Positions 35,627 to 45,915 are shown, counted from the first letter of the stretch. The stretch: DNA of 64,000 bases from Bog-950 sp044225825 (GCA_044225825.1 JBGAIB010000008.1:62001-126000), one strand, 5' to 3'. Translations and numbers: made by a program. Notes: generated by a model not told the origin, from the sequence alone.

Positions 35627-37915
35627 ATGAAAGTAGCCCTGAACTATTTCCTGCTGGCCTGCGCTATACTGTTCGCTGCAAAGCAAACATCGGCGCAGGC
35701 CGGTTTTTATAATATTGATAGCATTCAGACTATCGAGATTAGCTTTTCGCAACCCAATTGGGATTATCAACTGGATACGCTTAAAAACGGCAGTGATGGA
35801 TACCTGCTGGCCGATTGGGTGAAAATCAACGGTGAGCAGTTTGATACCGTTGGCGTAAAATACAAAGGCAATAGTTCGTACGATTCTACTTATACCAAAA
35901 ACTCAATACACATTGCACTCGATGAGTTTCAGAAACAATCCTATGGCAATTACACCGACATTAAGTTGGGAAACGGCTACGCCGATCCTTCTTTAATCCG
36001 CGAAGTATTGTCTTATCATATCCTAAGCCATTACATGGAATGCCCCCGCGCTAACTTTGCCCGGGTGTATATCAATGGTCAATTCCGGGGGCTCTATTCC
36101 AATGCCGAGAATATTGACAAGCAGTTCTGTGGCCGCCACTTCTACTCCACCAAAAACACCTTTGTTAAGTGTAACCCTATTCTTAATCCCGGCCCTGCTA
36201 CCAAAAGCAACCTTAAGTATATCAACAGCGATAGCTCTTCGTATTTCAACTTTTACGAAATCAAATCCAAATACGGCTGGGACGATCTGGTTGCTCTATG
36301 CGACTCTGTAACCAACCACAGCAACAGCCTCGAAAAAATACTGGATGTAGACCGCTTAATATGGATGCTGGCATTCAACAATGTGCTGGTTAACCTGGAT
36401 AGCTATAGCGGTGTATTTGCCCAAAACTATTACCTGTATAAGGATAACACCAACCACTTTAACCCCATTACATGGGACCTGAACATGAGTTTTGGCGGAT
36501 TCCCCTACCTGGGCAGCCTGAACAGCAGCATGGGCACGCTAACCATTGCTAACGAACAGCAACTCTCCCCTACCGCGCATGCTAGCGACCCTTACTGGCC
36601 GTTGATTAATGCCATTATGAATAACCCTATGTATAAGCGCATGTATATAGCGCACATGCGTACCATCGCTACGATGGAATTTGCCGGCGGCGATTATCTG
36701 ACGGCTGCCACGCAACTGCAAACGGCTATAGCCGCCGATGTGCAGGCTGATAGCAACAAATTCTTTAGCTATGCGCAATTCCAGAGCAGCTTAAACAACA
36801 GCGCAGTTTTTGGCAGTTATCAAGTGCCAGGATTAGAACAGCTGATGAACGCCCGTATCACCTATCTGCAGAATACCAGCGAGTTTGCTGCAGTGCCTCC
36901 AACAATAACCAATGTTGTTTCTTCCAATACCCATCCGGCCTGGGGTACTACTGTAACTATTACAGCTGATGTTACCAATGCATCCGGTGGTGTTTATTTA
37001 GGATCACGCACCGATAAAACCGAAAAATTTGTTCGCGTGGCCATGTACGACGATGGCAACCATAACGACAGTGCGGCCGGTGATAATGTGTACGGCATTC
37101 AGTTTACTATTAATGCAGCAGCCACCCAGTACTATATATATGCCGAAAACGCCAATGCCGGCATGTTTATGCCTGAACAGGCCGAGTTTGAAACATTTAC
37201 CCTTTATACAGGTAGTTATACACCCTCCGTTGGCAGCATTGTTATAAATGAAATAATGGCGAATGACAGCACCGGTGTGGTAGACGAAGACAAGCAGCAC
37301 GCCGATTGGATCGAACTGTATAACACCACCGATACGGCTTTTGACCTTAGTTACCTGTACTTAACTGATGATATTAATACGCCGTTGAAATCGGGCCTGG
37401 CAAGCGGTGCAATTATAGCGCCGCATGGCTTTTACACCGTTTTTGCCGACGATGAAAATGTAGCCTGGAGATATCAGCACACTAACTTCAACATCAATAA
37501 CAGCGGTGAGTTTCTGATGTTAAGCAATAGTATGGGCCTGGTATTTGATAGCCTTAGCTTTGGCCAACAAACCGCTGATGTTTCCTTTGGCCGTTGTACA
37601 GATGGCACAGGCTCATTCAGCACCATGGCACCAACATTTAACGACTTCAATTGCCCTACCGGTATCAATATAAATGCAAACAGCGCGGCGGTAGCACATA
37701 TGCGCATACAGCCTAACCCGGCCAACGAAACCGCTTACATTTTTATTGAACAACCGGTATTATTGGAAACCGTAGAAATTGCAGACCTAAGTGGTCAACC
37801 GCTTGTAAGCATTGATGCATCTACAGTTACTGCCGTTAGCACCACCGGCCTGGCTAACGGTGTTTACATGGTACGCTATAACAATCAAATACAGAAACTT
37901 GTTATACAGCACTAA
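35627..37915 (+). CDS. Secreted CotH kinase-family protein with lamin-tail and type A T9SS domains
   Basis: A 762-residue protein. It has a signal peptide (LLACAILFAAKQTSAQ), then a CotH domain over residues about 30-420: VGVKYKGNSSY, NGQFRGLYSNAENIDK, NNVLVNLDSY near residue 250 and the metal-binding WDLNMSFGGF near 283. CotH proteins are atypical protein kinases; Bacillus CotH phosphorylates spore coat proteins. A beta-sandwich follows, then a lamin-tail domain (INEIMANDSTG, DWIELYN, residues about 538-670) and a type A sorting domain (RIQPNPANETAYIFI). It is the third gene of the trio, 9 bases after the second. Its stop lies one base from the convergent TolC-like stop. Confidence 0.88.
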   Translation: MKVALNYFLLACAILFAAKQTSAQAGFYNIDSIQTIEISFSQPNWDYQLDTLKNGSDGYLLADWVKINGEQFDTVGVKYKGNSSYDSTYTKNSIHIALDEFQKQSYGNYTDIKLGNGYADPSLIREVLSYHILSHYMECPRANFARVYINGQFRGLYSNAENIDKQFCGRHFYSTKNTFVKCNPILNPGPATKSNLKYINSDSSSYFNFYEIKSKYGWDDLVALCDSVTNHSNSLEKILDVDRLIWMLAFNNVLVNLDSYSGVFAQNYYLYKDNTNHFNPITWDLNMSFGGFPYLGSLNSSMGTLTIANEQQLSPTAHASDPYWPLINAIMNNPMYKRMYIAHMRTIATMEFAGGDYLTAATQLQTAIAADVQADSNKFFSYAQFQSSLNNSAVFGSYQVPGLEQLMNARITYLQNTSEFAAVPPTITNVVSSNTHPAWGTTVTITADVTNASGGVYLGSRTDKTEKFVRVAMYDDGNHNDSAAGDNVYGIQFTINAAATQYYIYAENANAGMFMPEQAEFETFTLYTGSYTPSVGSIVINEIMANDSTGVVDEDKQHADWIELYNTTDTAFDLSYLYLTDDINTPLKSGLASGAIIAPHGFYTVFADDENVAWRYQHTNFNINNSGEFLMLSNSMGLVFDSLSFGQQTADVSFGRCTDGTGSFSTMAPTFNDFNCPTGININANSAAVAHMRIQPNPANETAYIFIEQPVLLETVEIADLSGQPLVSIDASTVTAVSTTGLANGVYMVRYNNQIQKLVIQH

Positions 37916-37916
37916 A

Positions 37917-39242
37917 TTATAAGGTGCCGTTCGCCTTTTTCCAATCGAGTTCGGCTATAAGGTAGGCGTACAGGGCCTGTAGGTAGTTAAACTCGGTCTC
38001 CTTAAGAGTTGTTTCAGCATCCAACACATCCTGGTAAGTAGCCATTGAATTTTTAAACCGTACCGTAACATCAGCCACCACTTCCTCCGCCAGTTTCACA
38101 TTTTGACGAATCAGATCAACACTGCCCGCAGCATTGGCATAATTAATAGCGGAGGTCTTTAATTGGTAATTGATATTGTTACGTAAGGTTTCGATGTTAT
38201 TCTGATTCTTGCTTAGCTGCAACTTCTGTTGATTAGCGAGCGCCACCTTCTGTAAGCCATCGAAAATAGGTACCGTTACACGCAACCCGATATACGAAGT
38301 CCAAAACCATTTATCCTTTCGGAACAGGTTATCATTATCCAATCCCTGTCCTCCAATATAACCATAGCCATTTATGCTGGGCAAATACTGGTAATTGATC
38401 TTGTTTAACTGTGTGCGGTTTAACAGCATCTGTGCGTTCTCCGCTTTCAACTCCACTCGGTTTTGCTCTGCACTTTTAAAGTCAGGATATTCCGGTAAGG
38501 AAGGGGCTGTAATCTGCGCAGGCAGGTTATCACTTAACTCCAGCGTACCATCCAAGGGCAAACCAATTACCTGACATAAACCCGCCCGTGATGATGTTAC
38601 CGAATCCTTTGCCGTCCGCAATTGGTATTGGGCATTGCTTAAATTCAGGAACGAGCGGTTCAAATCCGATTTCAGCGCATTTTGATTATCGTACTTCACC
38701 TTCATATCTTCATACGCTTTCTGGTAGCGCTCCACACTTTTCTCCGCTTTCTTCACCCGCTCCTCGTTCAATAGCACCAGGTAATAGGCCCTCGATACAT
38801 TTACCTTTAAATCGATGGTAGCCTGCTGCAATTGCAGGGCGGCTAATTGCTGTTGTTGCTTGCTCGCCTTTATATCGCTGATAGCGCCCATATCCAACAG
38901 GGGTTGGTTAAGATCCACCCCTGCGGTACCGGAATATTTTGTCCCCTGCGTGATCTTCATATCCTGTTCCTGTCCGGTAACCGGATTGGGGAACTTGAGT
39001 GCTATTTGTCCCAGCTTCAGATTATCTCTGAAATCCACTGTACCGTTCAATTTTGGCAGGTATTTAGAGGCCGCTTCCAGCCCTTTTGAGGAGGCTATCT
39101 GCTGATCGACTTTGTAATTTCGATAGGCCGGCTGATGTTGCAAGGCATAGTCTATGGCCTCGCTTAAGCTCATTTTGAAGCTCTGTTGAGCCGGTAAATA
39201 GTTAAAACCAAGAAAAGCTAGCGCAAACAGGTACATCTTCAT
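37917..39242 (-). CDS. TolC-family outer-membrane channel protein
   Basis: A 441-residue protein with a signal peptide (YLFALAFLGFNYLPAQ) and two tandem outer-membrane efflux domains. They are rich in long heptad helices (KASKQQQQLAALQLQQATIDLKV-type segments), with the typical ends LSEAIDYALQHQPAY and TYQDVLDAETTLKETEFNYLQA. TolC-like trimers form the exit duct of efflux pumps and type I secretion. No inner-membrane pump or adaptor gene is adjacent, so its partners lie elsewhere. Transcribed alone; convergent with the CotH gene with a single base between stop codons. Confidence 0.92.
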   Translation of the reverse strand: MKMYLFALAFLGFNYLPAQQSFKMSLSEAIDYALQHQPAYRNYKVDQQIASSKGLEAASKYLPKLNGTVDFRDNLKLGQIALKFPNPVTGQEQDMKITQGTKYSGTAGVDLNQPLLDMGAISDIKASKQQQQLAALQLQQATIDLKVNVSRAYYLVLLNEERVKKAEKSVERYQKAYEDMKVKYDNQNALKSDLNRSFLNLSNAQYQLRTAKDSVTSSRAGLCQVIGLPLDGTLELSDNLPAQITAPSLPEYPDFKSAEQNRVELKAENAQMLLNRTQLNKINYQYLPSINGYGYIGGQGLDNDNLFRKDKWFWTSYIGLRVTVPIFDGLQKVALANQQKLQLSKNQNNIETLRNNINYQLKTSAINYANAAGSVDLIRQNVKLAEEVVADVTVRFKNSMATYQDVLDAETTLKETEFNYLQALYAYLIAELDWKKANGTL

Positions 39243-39524
39243 AACCCTTTCATTTCGGCCACAAAAATTGAAATAGCCTTTTAAAACAGGAAATGATTTA
39301 TACCGAAATGTGCATTACGCCCGCTGAACCGTAGGCTCCGTTGCATCATTACTACCCCTATAAACCCTTTAATTACTTAAACAACGGCATTCTGAAGCAT
39401 CATAGCCCTGATATGCTAATAATAACCCATACAACACAAGCATCCGGCCGACGTTTTATTCATACATGCCGCACAATTGTGTATATTGTATGCGGACTAT
39501 AATTTGGCATAAACTGAGCGATAC

Positions 39525-40508
39525 ATGAACCCATTGTGGACCCAGGTAATTATTCAATCTGTTCTGCGCAACCGCAAATACAAGCCGGGCGAAGAACAAC
39601 AATATACCCCTTTCCAAAAGGCCAAAGCCTTCCGCGAACTGCGGATTAAGCTGGCAGATCTGGCTAAAGATGCGTTTCTCATTAGCTTGGGCATTGCTTC
39701 TGCCGCCTTCGGATTGGAGAGCTTCCTGCTGCCCAGCAATTTTATTGATGGCGGGGTTACGGGTATTTCGCTGTTAATGACCGAACTAACCCCTGTTCCG
39801 CTTTCAGTGTGGTTAATGATCATTAACATACCCTTTGTGTTGCTTGCCTATTTTACGGTTAGTAAGGAGTTTGCCTTAAAAACAGCTGTTGCCATTTTAA
39901 CACTTGCCTTAACCCTGGCATTGGGGCACCGGTTCTTCCCGGTGGTTACCACCGATAACCTGTTGGTAGCCATCTTCGGCGGTTTCTTCCTGGGCGCCGG
40001 AATAGGTTTGTCGGTTCGGGGTGGGGCGGTGATCGACGGCACCGAAGTGCTGGCTATCTTCCTTAGCCGTAAATTCAGCCTTACCATTGGCGATGTTATC
40101 ATTGCAGTAAACATTCTCATCTTCTCGGCAGCAGCCTATTTTCTTTCTATAGAGGCTGCGCTCTATTCTATGATCACCTATTTATCGGCCTCCAAAACGC
40201 TGGACTTTATTGTTGAAGGTATCGAAGAATACACCGGAGTAACCATCATCTCACACCACCATGCCGAAATACGGCAGATGATCATCAACGACCTTGGCAG
40301 GGGCGTTACCACTTATAGAGGTAAAAGCGGCTATGGTAAACACGGTTTAGTGCATGATGTAGACATTCTGTACACGATTATTACACGCCTTGAAATCAGC
40401 CGTTTGAACGTGGAAATTGAAAAGATAGATCCCCACGCCTTTGTGGTAATGAGCAGCGTAAAGGATACCAAAGGCGGCATGATTAAAAAGCGCCGGTTGA
40501 AACATTAA
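39525..40508 (+). CDS. YitT family membrane protein
   Basis: A 327-residue protein. After a cytoplasmic N-terminus of about 50 residues, five to six hydrophobic spans form the YitT/DUF161 domain (LPSNFIDGGVTGISLLM, GGFFLGAGIGLSVRGGAVIDGTEVLAI). The C-terminal soluble DUF2179 domain follows (GRGVTTYRGKSGYGKHGLVHDVDILYTI-like, ending in VVMSSVKDTKGG). The family is common and poorly characterised. The gene is monocistronic. The 282 bases upstream are non-coding and hold no recognisable element. Confidence 0.92.
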   Translation: MNPLWTQVIIQSVLRNRKYKPGEEQQYTPFQKAKAFRELRIKLADLAKDAFLISLGIASAAFGLESFLLPSNFIDGGVTGISLLMTELTPVPLSVWLMIINIPFVLLAYFTVSKEFALKTAVAILTLALTLALGHRFFPVVTTDNLLVAIFGGFFLGAGIGLSVRGGAVIDGTEVLAIFLSRKFSLTIGDVIIAVNILIFSAAAYFLSIEAALYSMITYLSASKTLDFIVEGIEEYTGVTIISHHHAEIRQMIINDLGRGVTTYRGKSGYGKHGLVHDVDILYTIITRLEISRLNVEIEKIDPHAFVVMSSVKDTKGGMIKKRRLKH

Positions 40509-40609
40509 CATTGACCGATTTTACACGGCAATCGCTAAAACTATACAACAAAACCTATGCTGTTTAACACTTGATAGCCTATCTAGCCTAAACACCTTAC
40601 CTTAGCTAT

Positions 40610-42037
40610 ATGAGCCACGAGGTGATAAGTGTTTTCGATATCTTTAAGATTGGCGTTGGGCCATCCAGTTCTCATACATTGGGCCCCTGGCGGGCTGCGG
40701 AGCGATTTGTAAAAGAGATAATGGCTGCGGGCCAACTGCAGCAGGTGCAAGCCGTACAAGTTAAACTATATGGTTCGCTGGCTAAAACCGGCAAAGGCCA
40801 CGGCACCGATATTGCCGTATTGATGGGCCTTAGCGGCGAAGACCCGGTAACCTTTGATACCACCCAGCTTAATGCCAAAGTAGAGGCTATCAAAAGCAAC
40901 AGACAATTAAACCTCGGTGCCACGCAACCGGTACCTTTTGACCCTGCTACCGATATTGAATTCCTGAAGAAGGAAAACCTTCCCTTTCACCCCAATGCCA
41001 TGCGCTGTATAGCCAACTTTAGTGATGGCAGCAGCAAGGAAGAAACCTACTACTCCGTTGGTGGCGGCTTTGTGGTGAAGGAAGGCGAAGACCCTATGGC
41101 ACAAACCAGCGTGCGCCTGCAATACGAAGTAAACGATGCCGACGACCTGCTGCAAAACTGTATGCGTGCCGGACTAAGCATCTCGCAATTAGTAATGGCC
41201 AACGAGCGCGCCTGGCGCAGCGATGCCGAAACCGATAAGGGCCTGCTGCGCATTTGGGAAGTGATGCGCGACTGCATCTACCGCGGCTGCCACCGCGAAG
41301 GCATACTGCCCGGCGGTTTAAATGTAGGCCGCCGCGCCGCCAAAATGAACCGTCAACTGCTTAAAGGTGCTACCTATACCGATATCAACAGCTGGGAGCA
41401 AGCCATCGTTAGTTCCAATAAGGACTTCAGCAGTATTATGAACTGGATCAGTTGCTTTGCCCTCGCAGTAAACGAAGAGAATGCCTCCTTTGGCCGTGTG
41501 GTAACAGCACCTACCAATGGCGCTGCCGGTGTGGTGCCTGCCGTGCTAATGTATTACCGCCTGTTTGCCGGTGGTAAAACCGATAAACAGCTCATCCAGT
41601 TTCTGCTAACCGCTTCCGAAATAGGCAGCCTCTTTAAAAAGGGCTCCACCATTTCTGCGGCCATGGGCGGCTGTCAGGCCGAGATAGGTGTATCCAGTGC
41701 AATGGCTGCCGCCGCACTTACCGAATGCATGGGCGGCAATCCCGGACAAGCCCTACAAGCCGCAGAAATCGCCATGGAACACCACTTGGGTATGACCTGT
41801 GACCCTATTGCCGGACTGGTTCAAATACCCTGTATTGAGCGCAACACCATGGGTGCCATTAAGGCTATTACCGCATCGCAATTAGCTATACAGGGCGACT
41901 CCGACCTGATGAAAGTATCGCTTGATACCGTCATCAAAACCATGTGGGAAACCGCACAGGACATGAGCAGCAAATACAAGGAAACTGCCGACGGTGGTCT
42001 TGCCACCAACATCCCTATTAACGTGCCCGAGTGTTAG
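40610..42037 (+). CDS. sdaA: L-serine ammonia-lyase, iron-sulfur dependent, single chain
   Basis: A 475-residue enzyme converting L-serine to pyruvate and ammonia with a [4Fe-4S] cluster. The beta domain begins ISVFDIFKIGVGPSSSHTLGPWRAA, the family signature. The alpha domain carries APTNGAAGVVPAVL and the cluster cysteines in MGGCQAEIG, GMTCDPIAGLV and QIPCIERN. The length is that of the fused alpha-beta type seen in E. coli SdaA. Transcribed alone; its stop is one base from the stop of the convergent lipoprotein gene. Confidence 0.95.
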   Translation: MSHEVISVFDIFKIGVGPSSSHTLGPWRAAERFVKEIMAAGQLQQVQAVQVKLYGSLAKTGKGHGTDIAVLMGLSGEDPVTFDTTQLNAKVEAIKSNRQLNLGATQPVPFDPATDIEFLKKENLPFHPNAMRCIANFSDGSSKEETYYSVGGGFVVKEGEDPMAQTSVRLQYEVNDADDLLQNCMRAGLSISQLVMANERAWRSDAETDKGLLRIWEVMRDCIYRGCHREGILPGGLNVGRRAAKMNRQLLKGATYTDINSWEQAIVSSNKDFSSIMNWISCFALAVNEENASFGRVVTAPTNGAAGVVPAVLMYYRLFAGGKTDKQLIQFLLTASEIGSLFKKGSTISAAMGGCQAEIGVSSAMAAAALTECMGGNPGQALQAAEIAMEHHLGMTCDPIAGLVQIPCIERNTMGAIKAITASQLAIQGDSDLMKVSLDTVIKTMWETAQDMSSKYKETADGGLATNIPINVPEC

Positions 42038-42038
42038 G

Positions 42039-42731
42039 TTACGGAACCATCACGGCCTTATGTTCTGCCAGCGTATACTCGGTATAAATAAAGCCACCTG
42101 CATGGGCGTGTTGCTTTAAATCAAAACGGCCAGTGCGCTGCACGTTTATGGTTACATCGCCGTTTAAGGTTTGCAGCTTGTCCTTCTGAATTGCTACTTT
42201 ATCATCCAGGCCAACGCGATCAAAGGTTTCTCTAACGGTGTTGGCAGTGTCGCTAACTTCTACCGTTAACTTCTCGTTCGGCCTATCCTTAAAACCATCA
42301 AACTTCACCTTCAAATTATCGCCTTTGCTAATGCTATCCGGCACCGGCAGTTCATCAATATTAAACCACTTAAACTTGTTTGTATAAGTCTTGTTATTGA
42401 TGTCGGTAAACACAAAGGTATGTTCGCCTTGTGGCAGTTTGCCTTTTATCACCTTCTCGTAAAAACAACCGCGGCTGGATAATTCGCTTTTAGGAATTAC
42501 TTCCCCATCAAAGCTATAGCTGCTGGGCTCGTCCAGTATCAAAGTAGTACCGTTGGAACCTGCAAAACGGAAGAAGGCCGTAATAGTGGTTTCATCTTTT
42601 GCGCCGTCATATTCCACAAAAAAGCTCTGGTTAATCTCGTCCTGGTTTACATCCTTACTGTGGCCAATTTCGTTACTGGCACAACCGGCCACTGCTAACA
42701 GGGCCAGCAAGGCAAATGCAATTCGTTTCAT
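42039..42731 (-). CDS. Lipoprotein of unknown function
   Basis: A 230-residue protein with a lipobox: MKRIAFALLALLAVAGC, lipidated cysteine at residue 17. The mature part is acidic and beta-rich, consistent with two immunoglobulin-like sheets (FFVEYDGAKDETTITAFFRF; LKVKFDGFKDRPNEKLTVEVSD). It is probably anchored in the periplasm or outer membrane. No family was recognised. It may be co-transcribed with prfC, whose stop is 57 bases upstream on the same strand. Confidence 0.8.
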   Translation of the reverse strand: MKRIAFALLALLAVAGCASNEIGHSKDVNQDEINQSFFVEYDGAKDETTITAFFRFAGSNGTTLILDEPSSYSFDGEVIPKSELSSRGCFYEKVIKGKLPQGEHTFVFTDINNKTYTNKFKWFNIDELPVPDSISKGDNLKVKFDGFKDRPNEKLTVEVSDTANTVRETFDRVGLDDKVAIQKDKLQTLNGDVTINVQRTGRFDLKQHAHAGGFIYTEYTLAEHKAVMVP

Positions 42732-42788
42732 ACTGCTGCTTTATACAGTAAAGATGAAAAGATTAAAAAATTCCATATACCAGTGTTC

Positions 42789-44396
42789 CTAACCCTCGTG
42801 GGTAAGTGCCTCGGTCTTAAACTCGCTGTTAAAGTGGAACTGAATATCCGGGTTGTTTTCCATCTCCATTTTCAGGAACCACTCGCTCGGCGCCAGGTAC
42901 ACAATATTGCCGTCGCGGTCATTTACTATAGTGCTCGACTTAAAGCGGATAAAGTCCTCCAGTTTTTGCGGGTTATCCGAGGTTAACCAACAGGCCTTAG
43001 TCAAGTTCACCGGCTGAAAACGGCACGAGGCACCATATTCATGTTGTAGGCGGTACTGGATAACTTCAAACTGAAGTTCACCTACCGTACCCACAAACTT
43101 ACGGTTACCGGGTTGTTGGGTAAACAACTGCGCTACCCCTTCATCGGTTAACTGCATAATACCTTTCTCTAGCTGCTTGCTCTTCATCGGGTCGGTATTG
43201 ATCAACTCCTTGAATATCTCCGGCGAGAAGCTCGGTATGCCTTTAATGCGGAAGTCCTCTCCCTGCGTCAGCACATCACCTATCTTAAAGGTGCCTGTAT
43301 CATACAAACCCACCACATCACCGGGATAGGCCTCATCTACAATGTTCTTACTCTGGGCCATAAAGGTTACCGGGGTGCTAAAGCGAAAATCCTTCTGCAT
43401 CCGCACATGATGGTAATACGTATGGCGCTCAAACTTACCAGCTACCACGCGCATAAACGCGATACGGTCGCGGTGCTTGGGGTCCAGGTTAGCGTGTATC
43501 TTAAATATAAAGCCCATCATCTTGTTCTCGGTAGGCTCTACAAAACGCTTATCCGTTTCGCGACCTCGTGGTTCGGGGGCTATTTCCACAAACGTATCCA
43601 GCAACTCGTTTACACCAAAGTTGTTTACAGCACTGCCAAAGAACACCGGGGCCAAATTGCCCTTCAAATACTCGTCAATATCAAACGGGTCGTATACTGC
43701 TTCTACCATCTCCACATCGGCACGTAACTGAGCTGCGTTTTTCTCTTCCACCTGCCGGTCCAGTTCAGGGTCGTTGATGTCGGTAATCTGCATTACCTCA
43801 TCGGCCAGGCGCTGGGTGCTGGGTTTAAACAGGTTCAGGTATTTTTTGTGCATGTTATACACGCCTTTAAACAAACTACCACGATTGATAGGCATGGTTA
43901 AGGGGCGCACACGTATCTTCAACTCCTTTTCAATCTCATCCAGCAAGTCAAAAGCATCGCGGCCCTCGCGGTCCATTTTGTTGATGAACACAATTACCGG
44001 TGTTTTGCGCATGGCACACACTTCCATCAATCTCCGCGTTTGCGCTTCCACACCTTTTACCGAATCCACCACCATAATAACCGAGTCTACTGCTGTAAGG
44101 GTACGGTAGGTATCTTCGGCAAAGTCCTTGTGACCGGGCGTATCCAGAATGTTGATCAGCTTATCGCGGTATTCAAAGGTCATTACCGAAGTAGCCACGG
44201 ATATACCCCGCTGCTTTTCTATCTCCATAAAGTCCGACGTAGCGGCCTTTTTGATCTTATTGCTTTTAACCGCCCCTGCTACCTGAATAGCACCGCCAAA
44301 CAACAGCAACTTTTCAGTTAAGGTTGTTTTACCGGCATCGGGGTGACTGATAATACCAAAGGTTCTGCGCTTACTAATTTCTTCTTCAAATGCCAT
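42789..44396 (-). CDS. prfC: Peptide chain release factor 3
   Basis: A 535-residue translational GTPase that recycles RF1/RF2 from the ribosome. G1 is SHPDAGKTTLTEK near residue 19, the switch region is EKQRGISVATSVM, G3 is DTPGHKDFAEDTYRTL and G4 is NKMDREGRD. The C-terminal domains match RF3 (VGTVGELQFEV, EFLKMEMENNPD-like ending). A TTG ten codons upstream is in frame, but ATG at 44396 (MAFEEEISKRRTFGIISHPD) is the family start. Monocistronic or leading the following lipoprotein gene. Confidence 0.96.
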   Translation of the reverse strand: MAFEEEISKRRTFGIISHPDAGKTTLTEKLLLFGGAIQVAGAVKSNKIKKAATSDFMEIEKQRGISVATSVMTFEYRDKLINILDTPGHKDFAEDTYRTLTAVDSVIMVVDSVKGVEAQTRRLMEVCAMRKTPVIVFINKMDREGRDAFDLLDEIEKELKIRVRPLTMPINRGSLFKGVYNMHKKYLNLFKPSTQRLADEVMQITDINDPELDRQVEEKNAAQLRADVEMVEAVYDPFDIDEYLKGNLAPVFFGSAVNNFGVNELLDTFVEIAPEPRGRETDKRFVEPTENKMMGFIFKIHANLDPKHRDRIAFMRVVAGKFERHTYYHHVRMQKDFRFSTPVTFMAQSKNIVDEAYPGDVVGLYDTGTFKIGDVLTQGEDFRIKGIPSFSPEIFKELINTDPMKSKQLEKGIMQLTDEGVAQLFTQQPGNRKFVGTVGELQFEVIQYRLQHEYGASCRFQPVNLTKACWLTSDNPQKLEDFIRFKSSTIVNDRDGNIVYLAPSEWFLKMEMENNPDIQFHFNSEFKTEALTHEG

Positions 44397-44449
44397 AAGG
44401 CCGCGAAAATAGCGTTTTGCGGTCAAATAAGCGGTGCGCCACCATAAAC

Positions 44450-45787
44450 CTATCTGGTTATCATCAGTTTGCGGTATAAGGCCCCCTGCTGTGTTTTACA
44501 CGCCAGCAGGTACGTGCCCGATGGAAGCACCTGCACATTGATTGTATATTGCTGCGTGCCTTCGTGCAACTTGCCTGACAGCACTTGCGGCAACACCACC
44601 TTCCCCGTTAAATCCTGCAGTTCAAGGGTAAAGTCTCCGGGTTGTTTTACCTGCAGGTAAACAGTGGCTACACTGCTTGCAGGGTTAGGCGAAACATCGA
44701 AAGATGCCACGGCGGCCACCTCATCTACACTGCCGCAGCTTTGGCCATAGGTACACGAATCATAAACTGCATAACATGGCCCCTGGTATTGCAAAGCCTG
44801 CTGATAGGAACAGGCGTCAAAATACACCCGGTTCGCATGCGTAAAACAGGTTACCAGCGAAGCAAAGTCATTCGGGCGTGTATCGTTGTTGGGTTCACTA
44901 TTGCAAAAATACCCGCCGCAGGAATAGCCGCTGAATGTATAGCTGTAAAAGGGGGTTCCTAAAAATCCTACGCCTTCAATCCAAACCATGGTTGGATGTC
45001 CATTATGCGGAGGAGTAAGATAAAAGGTCCTTCGTTTACCTCCTGCAATCTCCATCTCGGAGGTATAGGCCAGATGATAGAAGCCTGTTTCAAACGAACC
45101 CAAATTCGGGTTGAAGAACTCCACATAAAAGGAATCGCCGGGTGTTAACCCGAAGTTATATAATAGCTTTTCAGCACTGCCGAATTTATCCCGGAAATAC
45201 ACCTTCCTTGTTTTTACATCTTCTCTTACATAACCAAACAGGCAGGTGTATGATGAGGCCGGAGGGAATAGACTTGAAAATATATTTTCTACCACCCGGT
45301 AACTCACACTATCGATAACAGTATCCCGGTTTGCCGTGTATTCATCCGCCAGCCACCAATGCATCTGGCCATAATCGCAATCATCTCTCGAGGAATGATT
45401 TTCAGAAGGGAGCACGAAACAAAGTGAATTATGCACCACCCATCTATTGATACTATCCAGCAAAGGCACATAGCGCTCCGTAACAATAAACTGCATACAG
45501 GTATCGCTGTTGCAGGCGTTTACGGTATCGGTTACATGCAAACAAACGCTAAAGGTATCGTTGGCCGGGAATTCGTAAAACACATGCCGGCCCACCGAAT
45601 CGAGTGTTATAGCAGTGCTATCATGCCACACCTGCCAGGTATATAAGGTGGTGCTATCGCCTACGCTATCAGCCTGCAGCCAGTAACCGCCATCGCCGTC
45701 GGCTGAGTAACTAAAACCGGCATTGCACTGAGCCGATAAACGGCCCATGCCCAATAAAACCAAAAGAATAAAGTAAAGTTTTTTCAT
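44450..45787 (-). CDS. T9SS type A cargo protein, PKD-like, unknown function
   Basis: A 445-residue secreted protein. It has a signal peptide (LYFILLVLLGMGRLSAQ), then a short PKD-like segment (FSYSADGDGGYWLQA, FYEFPANDTFSVCLHVTD) with several cysteine pairs. A central region of about 250 residues, rich in tyrosine and cysteine, was not recognised. The C-terminal type A sorting domain reads SFDVSPNPASSVATVYL ... LPSGTYLLACK. The lone gene starts 84 bases from the plus-strand repeat upstream of mqnB. It follows prfC's start by 53 bases in the opposite sense of transcription order, so a separate promoter is needed for each. Confidence 0.85.
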   Translation of the reverse strand: MKKLYFILLVLLGMGRLSAQCNAGFSYSADGDGGYWLQADSVGDSTTLYTWQVWHDSTAITLDSVGRHVFYEFPANDTFSVCLHVTDTVNACNSDTCMQFIVTERYVPLLDSINRWVVHNSLCFVLPSENHSSRDDCDYGQMHWWLADEYTANRDTVIDSVSYRVVENIFSSLFPPASSYTCLFGYVREDVKTRKVYFRDKFGSAEKLLYNFGLTPGDSFYVEFFNPNLGSFETGFYHLAYTSEMEIAGGKRRTFYLTPPHNGHPTMVWIEGVGFLGTPFYSYTFSGYSCGGYFCNSEPNNDTRPNDFASLVTCFTHANRVYFDACSYQQALQYQGPCYAVYDSCTYGQSCGSVDEVAAVASFDVSPNPASSVATVYLQVKQPGDFTLELQDLTGKVVLPQVLSGKLHEGTQQYTINVQVLPSGTYLLACKTQQGALYRKLMITR

Positions 45788-45876
45788 AGGTATATTTACC
45801 GTAAAGGTATTTGCTTACCGAGCCGTATCTGTCATAGAATTGTAATAATTGACTTTTTACCGGGCTCTGTATGCCC

Positions 45877-45915
45877 CACCAATCTACCAATCACCAATCC
45901 ACCAATCCACCAATT
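45877..45915 (+). repeat. Five-copy CACCAATC tandem repeat
   Basis: Five consecutive units of 7-8 bases: CACCAATC, TACCAATC, ACCAATC, CACCAATC, CACCAATT. It ends 15 bases before the mqnB start codon, within its promoter/leader region. The unit length varies by one base, so copy-number slippage would change promoter spacing and not a reading frame. Confidence 0.85.
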
